Below are positions 39,334-47,672 of a DNA stretch of 64,000 bases, piece by piece. Origin of the DNA: Micromonospora trifolii. GTDB lineage: Bacteria; Actinomycetota; Actinomycetes; Mycobacteriales; Micromonosporaceae. Position 1 is the first letter of the stretch; every line of letters starts with the position of its first letter. Location: positions 1 to 64,000 of the forward strand of contig NZ_JAKKFD010000015.1 of assembly GCF_022229005.1 (NCBI RefSeq). Direction: 5' to 3'. A program made the position numbers and the translations under genes. The notes below the pieces were generated by a model that saw only the letters and a program-made list of their open reading frames with translations, did not search any database and was not told the origin of the DNA.

Positions 39334-40448
39334 AGTAGGTCCCTATACAACGACTCAAGTTTGGCGGTCTGCCGGCTCAGGTTGAACTGGTCTTCGACTG
39401 TCTGCCGGCCGGCCTTGCCGAACCGGTCACAGAGGTTCTGATCGCGCAGTAGTTCGATCAGCCGGTCCGCGAGCGCGGCGACGTCGCGTTCGGGCACCAG
39501 GAAACCGTTCGCCCCGTCCGTCACCGCTTCCGGAATGCCACCGTGATGGGTGCCGACCACCGGCTTACCGGAGGCGGCGGCCTCCAGAAGCACCATCCCC
39601 AGCCCTTCCTGGTCGCCGTCCTGGGCGGTCACGCTCGGCAGGCACAGCAACGTCGACTGGCTCAGCCAGCGCAGGGTGTCACTGTGCTTCTGCGCGCCCA
39701 GGAAACGCACCCCCGCCTCGACACCGAGCTCCCGGGCGAGTGACGTGAGTGAGTCACGCAGCGGGCCTTCGCCGATGAGCACCAGCTCGCTGCCGGGGAT
39801 CGCCTTGCGGACCTCGGCGAATGCTCGCAGCAGGTACTGCGTCCCCTTCTTCTCGACCAGCCGGGCGACGTGCAGGATCCGGGGTACGTCGACGGGCTCG
39901 GCGGGCTGGATGGCCTCCACGTCCACCCCGATGGGGAGGACGAGGCATCGCTCGGCAGGGTAACCCCACTGCACGGCGCGTCGTCGGATGTGTTCGGACA
40001 CGCAGATGAACACGGCGCCTTCGGCGAAGAGAGAGTGCCGCCAGGTGACGTAGTTCAACCACGACGGCTTCTTCGAGGCCAGCATCTTCGCCCGGCTGAC
40101 CGTCACGTCGAAGCCGTGCAGGGTCGTGACCAGCGGGACTTTCAGCGCTTTGGCGGTGGGGACCGCGTACACGCCCTCGACGCCGAAGTGGGCGTGCAAC
40201 AGCGCGGTGTCACGCTTCGCGAGGGCACTCGCCAGTGCGTCCGAGCGGCGGGTCAACGTGTACGACAGAACCGCGGGCCTGCCGAACTCGGCGACACTAA
40301 CTGATTCGGTCCCCGGCCTGGTCGGTACCGGATCGCGGCCCACGAACAGCGGCCGGAAGCTGCGCATCGCCAGTGCCTGGTTCGGAATGAACGTCTCCGA
40401 CGGCAGGAACTGCTGATGTCGCAGGATCCCGACGGTGGGCAGTTGCAT
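39330..40448 (-). CDS. GT4 glycosyltransferase (colanic-acid WcaL-like)
   Basis: 372 residues. The start motif VGILRHQQFLPSETFIPNQ is the SETFI signature of WcaL-type enzymes; HAHFGVEGVYAVPTAKALKVPLVTTLHGFDVTV, ICVSEHIRRRAVQWGYP, LPIGVDVEAI, LHVARLVEKKGTQYLLRAF and EGLGMVLLEAAASGKPVVGTHHGG complete the fold. The signature requires a start at or very near 40448 (GAGGAG 10 bases upstream). That makes the gene overlap the upstream polymerase-like gene by 152 bases, which is unusual in this window. Confidence 0.92.
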   Translation of the reverse strand: MQLPTVGILRHQQFLPSETFIPNQALAMRSFRPLFVGRDPVPTRPGTESVSVAEFGRPAVLSYTLTRRSDALASALAKRDTALLHAHFGVEGVYAVPTAKALKVPLVTTLHGFDVTVSRAKMLASKKPSWLNYVTWRHSLFAEGAVFICVSEHIRRRAVQWGYPAERCLVLPIGVDVEAIQPAEPVDVPRILHVARLVEKKGTQYLLRAFAEVRKAIPGSELVLIGEGPLRDSLTSLARELGVEAGVRFLGAQKHSDTLRWLSQSTLLCLPSVTAQDGDQEGLGMVLLEAAASGKPVVGTHHGGIPEAVTDGANGFLVPERDVAALADRLIELLRDQNLCDRFGKAGRQTVEDQFNLSRQTAKLESLYRDLL

Positions 40449-41817
40449 TGTCGTTCGACTCCTCGCGGTCACCAACGATGAGGTAGGCGACCAGCAGCGA
40501 AAGAATAGGAATGAGGTGGATGTCGCCGAAGATCTCGGTGTTGTCGCCCAGACCGTGGATCACCGTCCACGCGATCGCGGCGGTGGTCCAGAGCGCGAAG
40601 GTCCGATAGTGGCCCTCGCCGGTCAGCACGGCGCGCACGGCGAGCCGCACGGTGAGCACGAAGAACACGGCGCTCAGCACCAGCCCGGCCAGCCCCGTCG
40701 CGGCCCACGCCGCCAGGAGGACGTTGTGCGGCGGGAAGCTGCGATAGATGTCGTGCTCGCGGGCGTACGCCCCGAAGCCGGCGTCCCAGCCGCCGTAACC
40801 GAGGCCGAGGAGCGGATCCCGCAGGAACGCCTCGGCGCCGAAGCCCCAGATGGCCGTCCGGTCGCCGAAGGACTTGGCCAACGCCTGAGTGAAGCTGAGG
40901 TCGGCGGCGACCAGTACGGCCACGACGACGCCGAGCAGAGCCACGCCGGCGAGCCCGAGCGTCAGTTGGCGGTGTGCTCGCCTCAGCCTGCGGCGGTGGC
41001 TGCCGTGCCCGAGAGCGCCCGACTCGGCCGCCCGTCGTGCCCGGATGAGCCGCCGGGCGGCGAATACGGACGCGGGCAGGACGACGGCCAGGACCGTCGC
41101 CGACTTGGAGCCGGTGACCGGCACCGTAGCGAGGGCGACGAAGCCCACCACGCGCGTCCAACGGCTCCCGGTGACGGCGGCGACGGCGAACGCGGCAACC
41201 GCGTTCACGCCGAGGAACAGCCCGGCGACGTTCGCGTTGACGAACACCCCGCCGGACTTCGCCTCGTCGAAGACGTTGTTCGGGCTGCCCGTGAAGAGGG
41301 CGGCGACAGTGTTCTGCCCGCTGACGATTCCGGCGATCGACCGCAGGAACGCGTCCTCCACGTCGGGCAGGATCCGGAAGACGAGTACGAGCGCCGCCTC
41401 GGCCACGATCCAGGGCCAGTACCAGCGTTCAATCCGGCGTAGCAGAGCTGGGTCCTGGCGGAGGGCCTGGAGCATCAGCGTCAGCGTGACGACGAACTGA
41501 CCAAGCAGGGCGATCAGTGGCAGGCCGGCCCGCGGGTCCGGCGACCAGGCCAGCGCGAGCAGGCGTACCACGAGCAGGGTGATCAGGACACGGAACAGGC
41601 CGAGGCGGAGCAGTTCGACACCCGAGCCGCGCCGAGCCGCCAACAGCACCCCCGGCACCAGCAGAATGGTGACCACTGTCGACGCCGCGACGTCGGTGCT
41701 GCCCTCGGGCAACAGGTAGAACTGCGGCACGGCGAGGAAGAGCACGAGGCAGACCGCGGCCCATGGCATCGATCCGATCGCGATCGCCCAGGCTGCGGCC
41801 GGACGGACCCTAGCCAC
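40297..41817 (-). CDS. O-antigen ligase / Wzy-type polymerase-like membrane protein
   Basis: 506-residue protein with ten or more helices and a large periplasmic-type loop. The Wzy_C/O-antigen-ligase hallmark lies in the second half: FGDRTAIWGFGAEAFLRDPLLGLGYGGWDAGFG followed by PPHNVLLAAWAATGLAGL, containing the catalytic Arg/His region. It is predicted to polymerise or transfer the lipid-linked polysaccharide outside the membrane. The last ~50 residues are hydrophilic and lie in the overlap with the downstream glycosyltransferase, so they are probably unconstrained. The start is GTG. Confidence 0.85.
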   Translation of the reverse strand: MARVRPAAAWAIAIGSMPWAAVCLVLFLAVPQFYLLPEGSTDVAASTVVTILLVPGVLLAARRGSGVELLRLGLFRVLITLLVVRLLALAWSPDPRAGLPLIALLGQFVVTLTLMLQALRQDPALLRRIERWYWPWIVAEAALVLVFRILPDVEDAFLRSIAGIVSGQNTVAALFTGSPNNVFDEAKSGGVFVNANVAGLFLGVNAVAAFAVAAVTGSRWTRVVGFVALATVPVTGSKSATVLAVVLPASVFAARRLIRARRAAESGALGHGSHRRRLRRAHRQLTLGLAGVALLGVVVAVLVAADLSFTQALAKSFGDRTAIWGFGAEAFLRDPLLGLGYGGWDAGFGAYAREHDIYRSFPPHNVLLAAWAATGLAGLVLSAVFFVLTVRLAVRAVLTGEGHYRTFALWTTAAIAWTVIHGLGDNTEIFGDIHLIPILSLLVAYLIVGDREESNDNATAHRRDPATSAVPAVGDVHSEPGTGDAQLPAAVRGPRSGTDQAGDRIS

Positions 41818-43075
41818 GAGGCCTTCCAGCGTCGCCCGCTGGCTGCGTCACCGCCTCGTCGGCACGCCGAGGCATCCGGTCCGCGATCTCGCGCAGGAGA
41901 CCGCCTCGGGAACTCCAGCCGAAGTCGCTGGCGTACCGGATGCGGTCCGCGAGGACGTCGTCCGAAACGGGCTGGATCCGGGCCAGCACCTCGTCAACGA
42001 AGGCAGCGGCAGAGGTCGCGGCCGTGATGTGTTCGGTCGCCTGTGCCGCCTGTACGACATCCGGGATGGGCGTGCTGATCACGCTCAAACCGGAAGAGAG
42101 GTATTCATAGCATTTGAGCGGGCTGACACCCGCCGTGTAGTCGTTCAGCGAGTACGGGATCAAGCCCACGCTGCATGTGCCCGCCGCAGCGGCCAACTGG
42201 TCGAGGGGGAGCATTCCGAGGTATCGGGCACCGAGCCGTTCGAGCTCAGCCAGCTCGCGGTCGAACCCGCCGCCACCGGCCGCGATCGGGCCGGCGAGGA
42301 GAAGCTCGCCGTGTCCCTGTAGTGCGGTTGCCAGCGTGCGCAGCAACTCGAAGTCCAGCTTGTGCGGCGTGAGGTTCCCCGCGAACAACGCGGCGGGACG
42401 CCGTTGGGAGGCCGGCTGGCTGGCGGCGGAGAATACGTCGATCTCGGCGACGTTCGGCAGAGTGAGGACCTCGGTGAACCCGACGTCGTTCAGGTGGGCG
42501 GTGACGGCCCCACTGGTGCCGATGGTCAGGTCGACCCGGTTCGCGAGCTTCTGCTCGCCAGCGGAGACGGCTGAGCCGTCGATGCCGGGGAACGCCTGGA
42601 AGATGTCGACGCAGTGGTAGAGGGTGTAGTCCGCGTACTGCTCAAGGCCGTACGTGACGGGCGTGAAGGTCCAGAGGATCCGCGGGCTCGGGCTGCGCCG
42701 CCACTCGGCCACGGCCCGTTCCAACAGCAGCCGGTTGGGCAGTCGCGTCGGCGCCTGGTGAATCGGCACGATGAGCGGCGAGATGACGTTGACCCGGTCC
42801 GGAATCGGGCGGTAGGTCGCCGTCTTCTCGTGGCCGACAACCGAGTGCCGCAGTCGCTTGGCGATGCGGGTGACGTCCTTCGCGTCGAGCCGCACCCGCC
42901 GCAGACCGAGGGACTCCACGAAGTGGATGTCGAAGTCACGGGCCAGTTCCCGTACGACGTAGTGCTGATTCGTGGCGATCGGAGAGTTCCACTCGGCGGT
43001 GCCCAGGACCAGGATCGTCGGTGCTGCCGACCCGGCTCCGGAGTGGGGTTCCGGGGGCGAAGGTGGTGTCGTCAC
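41810..43075 (-). CDS. Glycosyltransferase (GT1/GT4-like), first gene of the main EPS transcript
   Basis: 421 residues. ILVLGTAEWNSPIATNQHYVVRELA opens a Rossmann-type lobe, LYHCVDIFQAFPGID resembles the GT4 subgroup acting on teichuronic/exopolysaccharide chains, and the donor lobe has ALFAGNLTPHKLDFELLRTLA, ELLLAGPI, YLGMLPLDQLAAAAGTCSVGLIPY and SPLKCYEYLSSGLSVIST. GTG at 43075 is chosen, with a weak GGAAGAG site; no better start is in frame before poorly coding sequence. It overlaps the polymerase-like gene by eight bases and is preceded by a long non-coding leader. Confidence 0.82.
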   Translation of the reverse strand: MTTPPSPPEPHSGAGSAAPTILVLGTAEWNSPIATNQHYVVRELARDFDIHFVESLGLRRVRLDAKDVTRIAKRLRHSVVGHEKTATYRPIPDRVNVISPLIVPIHQAPTRLPNRLLLERAVAEWRRSPSPRILWTFTPVTYGLEQYADYTLYHCVDIFQAFPGIDGSAVSAGEQKLANRVDLTIGTSGAVTAHLNDVGFTEVLTLPNVAEIDVFSAASQPASQRRPAALFAGNLTPHKLDFELLRTLATALQGHGELLLAGPIAAGGGGFDRELAELERLGARYLGMLPLDQLAAAAGTCSVGLIPYSLNDYTAGVSPLKCYEYLSSGLSVISTPIPDVVQAAQATEHITAATSAAAFVDEVLARIQPVSDDVLADRIRYASDFGWSSRGGLLREIADRMPRRADEAVTQPAGDAGRPRG

Positions 43076-43500
43076 GTGTCTCTTCCGGATTCGTCCGGCC
43101 ACTAGATTGCGCTGCGGCCGCAGGTCTGCAGACCGCGCGGCAGCGGTGATGCGTGCACGACAGGACGCACCCCGATACCTCCCGATCCCCGTTCGGGTTG
43201 GCGCGCTTTGCCAGCCCAACGGGGCTTTGCCGGGCGCACCGTTAGACGGGCAGCAGGAAGGGCTACCCGTCAAGCCCGGGTTAATAGACCTCAACGCTGA
43301 CCCTTCTGTCAATGGCGGCCTTGCGCCCGACCAGGCGGCTGCTGTTGCGGAGAACCGAAGCCATCGCTGTATGGGGGGATTTGTAAGGTTATGAGAGACC
43401 GCGTAACGCGGACGAAATGACTCTTCGGTCAGTCCGTGTCGACCGGGGGAACGGGTTCGGCCGTCTGCGGGGAACACCGGTGCTCCCTTACTGTGGACGT
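43076..43500. other. 425-bp non-coding divergent region with strong hairpins
   Basis: This gap separates the first EPS glycosyltransferase (minus strand) from the DUF1800 gene (plus strand) and must hold both promoters. On the minus strand a TTGACA (43308-43313) and an A/T-rich TATTAA lie 20 bp apart, a poor spacing for a promoter. Two hairpins (43187-43224 and 43245-43271) would fall in the transcribed leader of the EPS genes. No convincing coding frame was seen. Confidence 0.5.
43187..43224. promoter_or_regulatory. Strong leader hairpin upstream of the EPS operon
   Basis: Fifteen base pairs can form between 43187-43202 and 43210-43224 with one bulged base and a 7-base loop. A second imperfect hairpin (43245-43271, 8 of 9 pairs) follows. 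The structure sits about 110-150 bases ahead of the glycosyltransferase start and could be an attenuator, an RNA-stability element or a terminator. It does not match a riboswitch consensus I know. Confidence 0.5.
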
Positions 43501-44769
43501 ATGACCGACGACATCGTCCTCCTGCTTCGGCGGGCCGGCTTCGGTCCTACCGCGGCGGAGGTAGGTGCGGCGCGTCGACTCGGTTACGCATCGACATTGT
43601 CCGGTGTGGTCGCGCCAACCGGACCGGACGTCGGCGCTACCAGCGCACCGACGCCCAAGTTGGGCGCTGATCCGTTCACGCTGATGCCACGGGCCACCGA
43701 CGCCCAGCGAGCCGAGGGCGATCGGCGTCGCACGGAGCAGACCATCTCTCTGGCACGGTGGTGGCTTGACCGGATGACAGTGGCCGATCACCAGGCGGTC
43801 GAGAAGCTGCTCTTCTTCTGGCACGGCCACTGGGCGACCTCGGTGGCGAAGGTGCGCAGCCCTCAGCTCATGCTCGGGCAGCTGCGCACGTTCCGGGAAG
43901 CGCGCGACTTCGCCGACCTGGCGCACCGGATGGTGCACGACCGGGCGCTGGTCTACTGGCTCGACGGGCAGCACAACAAGAAGGCAGCGCCGAACGAGAA
44001 CCTCGCCCGGGAGCTGTTCGAGCTGTTCATGCTCGGTGTCGGGCACTACACCGAACGGGACGTCAAGGAGGCCGGTCGCGCGTTGGCGGGTTGGCGGGTC
44101 ATCCTCGACCGTGAGTCGCTGATCTCCGATCCCCAGCACCGCGACACCGGCCGCAAGACGATCCTCGGCACAACCGCGAACTTCGAGGCCAACAGTCTCG
44201 TAGACCTCCTGCTCCAGCAGCCGACCTGCAGACGGTTCATTGCGTCCCGCCTGTGGTTCCGTTACGGCTCCAGCACGCAGCCGATCCCGGAACGCACGCG
44301 GGAGGCGATGGCGGCGGCGTTCCCAGCGCCACTGGAGATGCTCAGGGTGCTCTTCAGCGATGAGGCGTTCCAGGAGACCCGTGGCACGATGGTCCAGCAG
44401 CCGGTCGAGTGGCTCGTTGGCGCCATGCGTCACCTGGGGATCCGTCCGGTGTCCATGCCCGAGCAGGTGTTCACACGGGTCTACTGGGCAATGGAGGCGC
44501 TGGGCCAGCGTCCGTTCGCTCCACCCAGTGTCGGCGGCTGGCCGGCGGGGGCCGCCTGGCTCACCTCGGCCGCTGCCCAGGTTCGGCTGACGATCGCCGG
44601 CATGCTCGTCGACCTGGTTCGGCCGGGCCCGATCACCCCGGAGGCCGTCGCGCACCTGCTCTGCATTGACCGATGGAGCAACCGGACGTACAGCGTGTTG
44701 CGGGACGCCCGCGACGACCGACTGAAGCTGATGCTCGGGCTGGTCAGCCCGGAGTATCTGGTGAGCTGA
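43501..44769 (+). CDS. DUF1800 family protein
   Basis: 422-residue member of the DUF1800 family. Seen motifs: LLRRAGFGPTAAEV at the N-terminus, WWLDRMT, EKLLFFWHGHWATS with the conserved His residues, NENLARELFELFMLGVGHYTERDVKEAGRALAGW, and SVGGWPAGAAWLTS near the C-terminus. DUF1800 genes almost always precede a DUF1501 gene, as here (19 bp gap). The biochemical role is unknown; export-associated or metal-binding functions have been suggested. No signal peptide is apparent. Confidence 0.92.
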   Translation: MTDDIVLLLRRAGFGPTAAEVGAARRLGYASTLSGVVAPTGPDVGATSAPTPKLGADPFTLMPRATDAQRAEGDRRRTEQTISLARWWLDRMTVADHQAVEKLLFFWHGHWATSVAKVRSPQLMLGQLRTFREARDFADLAHRMVHDRALVYWLDGQHNKKAAPNENLARELFELFMLGVGHYTERDVKEAGRALAGWRVILDRESLISDPQHRDTGRKTILGTTANFEANSLVDLLLQQPTCRRFIASRLWFRYGSSTQPIPERTREAMAAAFPAPLEMLRVLFSDEAFQETRGTMVQQPVEWLVGAMRHLGIRPVSMPEQVFTRVYWAMEALGQRPFAPPSVGGWPAGAAWLTSAAAQVRLTIAGMLVDLVRPGPITPEAVAHLLCIDRWSNRTYSVLRDARDDRLKLMLGLVSPEYLVS

Positions 44770-44788
44770 CCAGAGTGGGTGTGTGGAC

Positions 44789-46048
44789 ATGGACGCGTTG
44801 ACCCGGCGGCGGTTTCTCATCTCGTCTGGGGTTGTCGGCGGCGGCGCACTGGCGGCCGGCGCGGGCGTGCTGGGCTTTCACGAGTTGCTCAGGACTGCCG
44901 AGAAGGCAAAGGCCGGTGACGTCGAGGATGGCCTGCCCACGCTCGTCCTGGTCACCCTCTACGGCGGTAACGACGGACTCAACACAGTAATCCCATACAC
45001 CGAACCGGCTTACCACAGTGCGCGGCCAGAGCTGGCGTACGCGCCAGAGCGGGTGCTGCGACTCGACGAGAAGCTGGGCCTCAACCCGATGTTGCGGGGG
45101 ATGAAGCGGCTGTGGGACGCAAAGCAGGCGGCCATCGTGCTTGGTGTCGGCTACCCGAAGCCGGACCGGAGCCACTTCAAGTCGATGGACATCTGGCAGA
45201 CCGCGTCACCGGGCACCCCCGCCCCTACCGGTTGGGTGGGGCGGTGGCTCGACGGGACGAAGGCCGCCACCGAGGCAGCAGTGAGTTTCGAGCCGGCCCT
45301 GCCGCCGATGTTGGTGGGCAAGTCCCGTATCGGTGCCTGTGTGAGTTACCGGGGGCTCACCCTGCCGCCGGGCGTCTCGATCGATGCGGTTTCGGCGCTC
45401 GGGCGAGCTGAGCCCGGTGAGTCGGAGATGCAGGCGCGAGCCGCCACCTCGTACGCGGACCTCATTACGATGAGCCGGGTGGTGCGGCCCGCGAGCACCG
45501 GCCCCGAGGTGCAGGGTCACACAGTTGGGGACATGGTTCCGGCAACCGGCACGGGTGGCGACAACGCCCTCTCCGCCCAGTTGGCGCTCGTCGCACGGTG
45601 CGTGGAGTCCCAGGTTCCCACCCGGGTCTACTCGGCGAGTCTCGGAGGTTTCGACACTCACGCTGGGGAGCGGGTGTGGCAGGAGGCGCTGCTGCGGCAG
45701 CTGGACGATGCGCTGAGCGCCTTCGTGGACCGGATGGGTCGCACCGAGGCCGGCCGCCGGGTCACCGTCGTGGTTTACAGCGAGTTCGGCCGGCGGGTCC
45801 GGGCGAACGCCTCCGACGGCACCGACCATGGCACGGCCGGCCCGGTGTTCGTGCTCGGCCACTCCGTGGCCGGTGGGTTCTACGGCGAGCAGCCGAGCCT
45901 GACCAACCTGGACGACGGTGACCTCAAGGCGACGACGGACTTTCGGGACGTCTTCGGCACCGCCGTCGCTCACGTTTTGGCTGGGGACCCGGATCGCTAC
46001 CTTGGTGGCTACCGGGCCCGCCTGCTGCCACTGCTCACCTCACGCTGA
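44789..46048 (+). CDS. DUF1501 family protein, Tat-exported
   Basis: 419 residues. The N-terminus LTRRRFLISSGVVGGGALAAGAGVLG is a twin-arginine signal (RRRFL) followed by a hydrophobic stretch, so export in folded form is expected. The DUF1501 body shows LVLVTLYGGNDGLNTVIPY, YPKPDRSHFKSMDIWQTA, SLGGFDTHAGE, VVYSEFGRRVRANASDGTDHGTAGPVFVLG; these His/Asp clusters are similar to those of alkaline-phosphatase-superfamily enzymes. A GTG at 44783 would add two residues. The gene converges on the initiating sugar transferase with a 9-bp gap. Confidence 0.92.
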   Translation: MDALTRRRFLISSGVVGGGALAAGAGVLGFHELLRTAEKAKAGDVEDGLPTLVLVTLYGGNDGLNTVIPYTEPAYHSARPELAYAPERVLRLDEKLGLNPMLRGMKRLWDAKQAAIVLGVGYPKPDRSHFKSMDIWQTASPGTPAPTGWVGRWLDGTKAATEAAVSFEPALPPMLVGKSRIGACVSYRGLTLPPGVSIDAVSALGRAEPGESEMQARAATSYADLITMSRVVRPASTGPEVQGHTVGDMVPATGTGGDNALSAQLALVARCVESQVPTRVYSASLGGFDTHAGERVWQEALLRQLDDALSAFVDRMGRTEAGRRVTVVVYSEFGRRVRANASDGTDHGTAGPVFVLGHSVAGGFYGEQPSLTNLDDGDLKATTDFRDVFGTAVAHVLAGDPDRYLGGYRARLLPLLTSR

Positions 46049-46057
46049 CGTCGGTCG

Positions 46058-47560
46058 TCAGCGGCCGCCGCCCCGAAAGACCTCGGCGACCGTGCGGAGC
46101 ACGACCTTCACGTCCAGCCACAGCGACCAGTTCTCGATGTAGTAGTTGTCGAACCGCGCCCGGTCGGAGATGGGCGTGTCACCGCGCAGACCACTGACCT
46201 GAGCGAGTCCGGTCAACCCGACCGGGACGCGGTGCCGCATCGCGTAGTTCGGGTATTCGGCCGAGAACTTCTCCACGAAGTACGGCCGCTCCGGTCGCGG
46301 CCCGACCACGCTCATGTCGCCGCGCAGAATGTTCCACAGCTGGGGGAGCTCGTCCAGGGACGTGCGGCGCATGAACCGACCGATCGGGCCGACCCGTCGG
46401 TCGTTCGCGATCGACCAGTTCGTCTGCGACTCGGTCTCGTCGACGGGGCGCATCGACCGGAACTTGACGACGTTGAACGGCTTACCGAACCGGCCGATCC
46501 GCTCCTGGTAGAAAAAGATCCCCCGGCCACCGTCGATGAACGTCGCGAGCGCGCACAACAGCAGCACCGGGCTCAGCAGGAACAGGGCCAGCCCGGCGAA
46601 CACCACGTCGGAAGCCCGCTTGATCGCCCATCGCGGACCGGAGAGCGAGATGTCGCTGACCTTCACGATCGGGATCGCTCCGATGTGGTCGGGGTATCCC
46701 CCCTGCGAGCGGGAACCCCACAGGCGCGGCACCTCCCACAGGTCGCAGCGCGAGCTGCCGGGCAGCAGGAGAGTGTCCATCAGCTCCGACTCCGGACAGT
46801 CCGGGTCGGCGATGACCAGCACCTCACACTTCAGCACCCGGACCAGCTTCTCCAGCTCGTTGAGGCTGCCGAGGAGCGGGAGCACGGACGGATCCTGCTG
46901 TGCCACCACGTCGACGCAGCCCACGAAACGCAGGCCGTACTGCGGGTAACGTCGCAGCAACCGGGCCAGCTCCAAGGCGATCGGACCGCTGCCGATGATG
47001 ATGGCGTTGTGCTCCACCCAACGACGCTTGCGCACCAGGATGGTGAGTGCCCGACTGAGCGCCCGGCCAACGATCACCAGGCCGGCCGAGATGGCGACGC
47101 CACGCATGAAACCGCCGACGTACTCAACCGAGGAGTGACGTTCCGCAGCGATGATGGCTACCACCGCGGCGGACGCCAGCAGGCGCCCGACGATGCTCGG
47201 CAGCTCGTCGAGGATGCTCACGTGCCGGCGGGCCTGGTAGAGCCCGCCGGCCGCGAAGATCGCCATGGTGAGCCCGGCGTTGACCAGGGTGCCACGCCAG
47301 TAGTCCTGCGAGATCACCAGCGGGAAGAGCAGCGCGACCATGTCGATCGGCACCGTCATCATCCAGGCGCGCAGCAAACGCGTCCGGGACGAAGTCCGAG
47401 ACCCCGCGTACGGCAGGACCGCAGTGGTCTCCAAACCGGGCCTCGGCGCCGGTACGGTCTTGGGAACCTTCGCCGGCTCGACTGTGCGCTCCACCGGATT
47501 CGGCTCGCCGGACCATTGCGCCGGTGCGCCTGATCGGCTTGTTGTTGAATGACCTGACAT
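46058..47560 (-). CDS. Exopolysaccharide initiating sugar transferase (polyprenyl-phosphate glycosylphosphotransferase)
   Basis: 500-residue membrane enzyme that transfers a sugar-1-phosphate from a nucleotide sugar to undecaprenyl phosphate, the first step in building the repeat unit. Four to five N-terminal helices, a CoA-binding-like Rossmann region (NAIIIGSGPIALELARLLRR) and the C-terminal catalytic domain (~300-500) are present: IKRASDVVFAGLALFLLSP, FFYQERIGRFGKPFNVVKFRSM, TSLDELPQLWNILRGDMSVVGPRPE, YYIENWSLWLDVKVV. An ATG at 47599 would add 13 residues; 47560 is chosen because an AAAGG site precedes it. Confidence 0.94.
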   Translation of the reverse strand: MSGHSTTSRSGAPAQWSGEPNPVERTVEPAKVPKTVPAPRPGLETTAVLPYAGSRTSSRTRLLRAWMMTVPIDMVALLFPLVISQDYWRGTLVNAGLTMAIFAAGGLYQARRHVSILDELPSIVGRLLASAAVVAIIAAERHSSVEYVGGFMRGVAISAGLVIVGRALSRALTILVRKRRWVEHNAIIIGSGPIALELARLLRRYPQYGLRFVGCVDVVAQQDPSVLPLLGSLNELEKLVRVLKCEVLVIADPDCPESELMDTLLLPGSSRCDLWEVPRLWGSRSQGGYPDHIGAIPIVKVSDISLSGPRWAIKRASDVVFAGLALFLLSPVLLLCALATFIDGGRGIFFYQERIGRFGKPFNVVKFRSMRPVDETESQTNWSIANDRRVGPIGRFMRRTSLDELPQLWNILRGDMSVVGPRPERPYFVEKFSAEYPNYAMRHRVPVGLTGLAQVSGLRGDTPISDRARFDNYYIENWSLWLDVKVVLRTVAEVFRGGGR

Positions 47561-47672
47561 GGTCAACCTTTCCCCCGTTAGCCCTTCGACCAGGTACATC
47601 GAGCCGAAGGGCGAAGGAAGGATACGACCAGGTCAGGCCCGCCGGTATAGACGAAAGGTGAATTTCCGCTAG

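Noticed and set aside
43187..43271. c-di-GMP (GEMM-I) riboswitch ahead of the EPS genes
   Set aside because: GGCAAAGC units suggested it, but the ordered consensus blocks (the first GGGCAAACC-type segment, GACGCAAAGC and the closing receptor stem) are not present on either strand.
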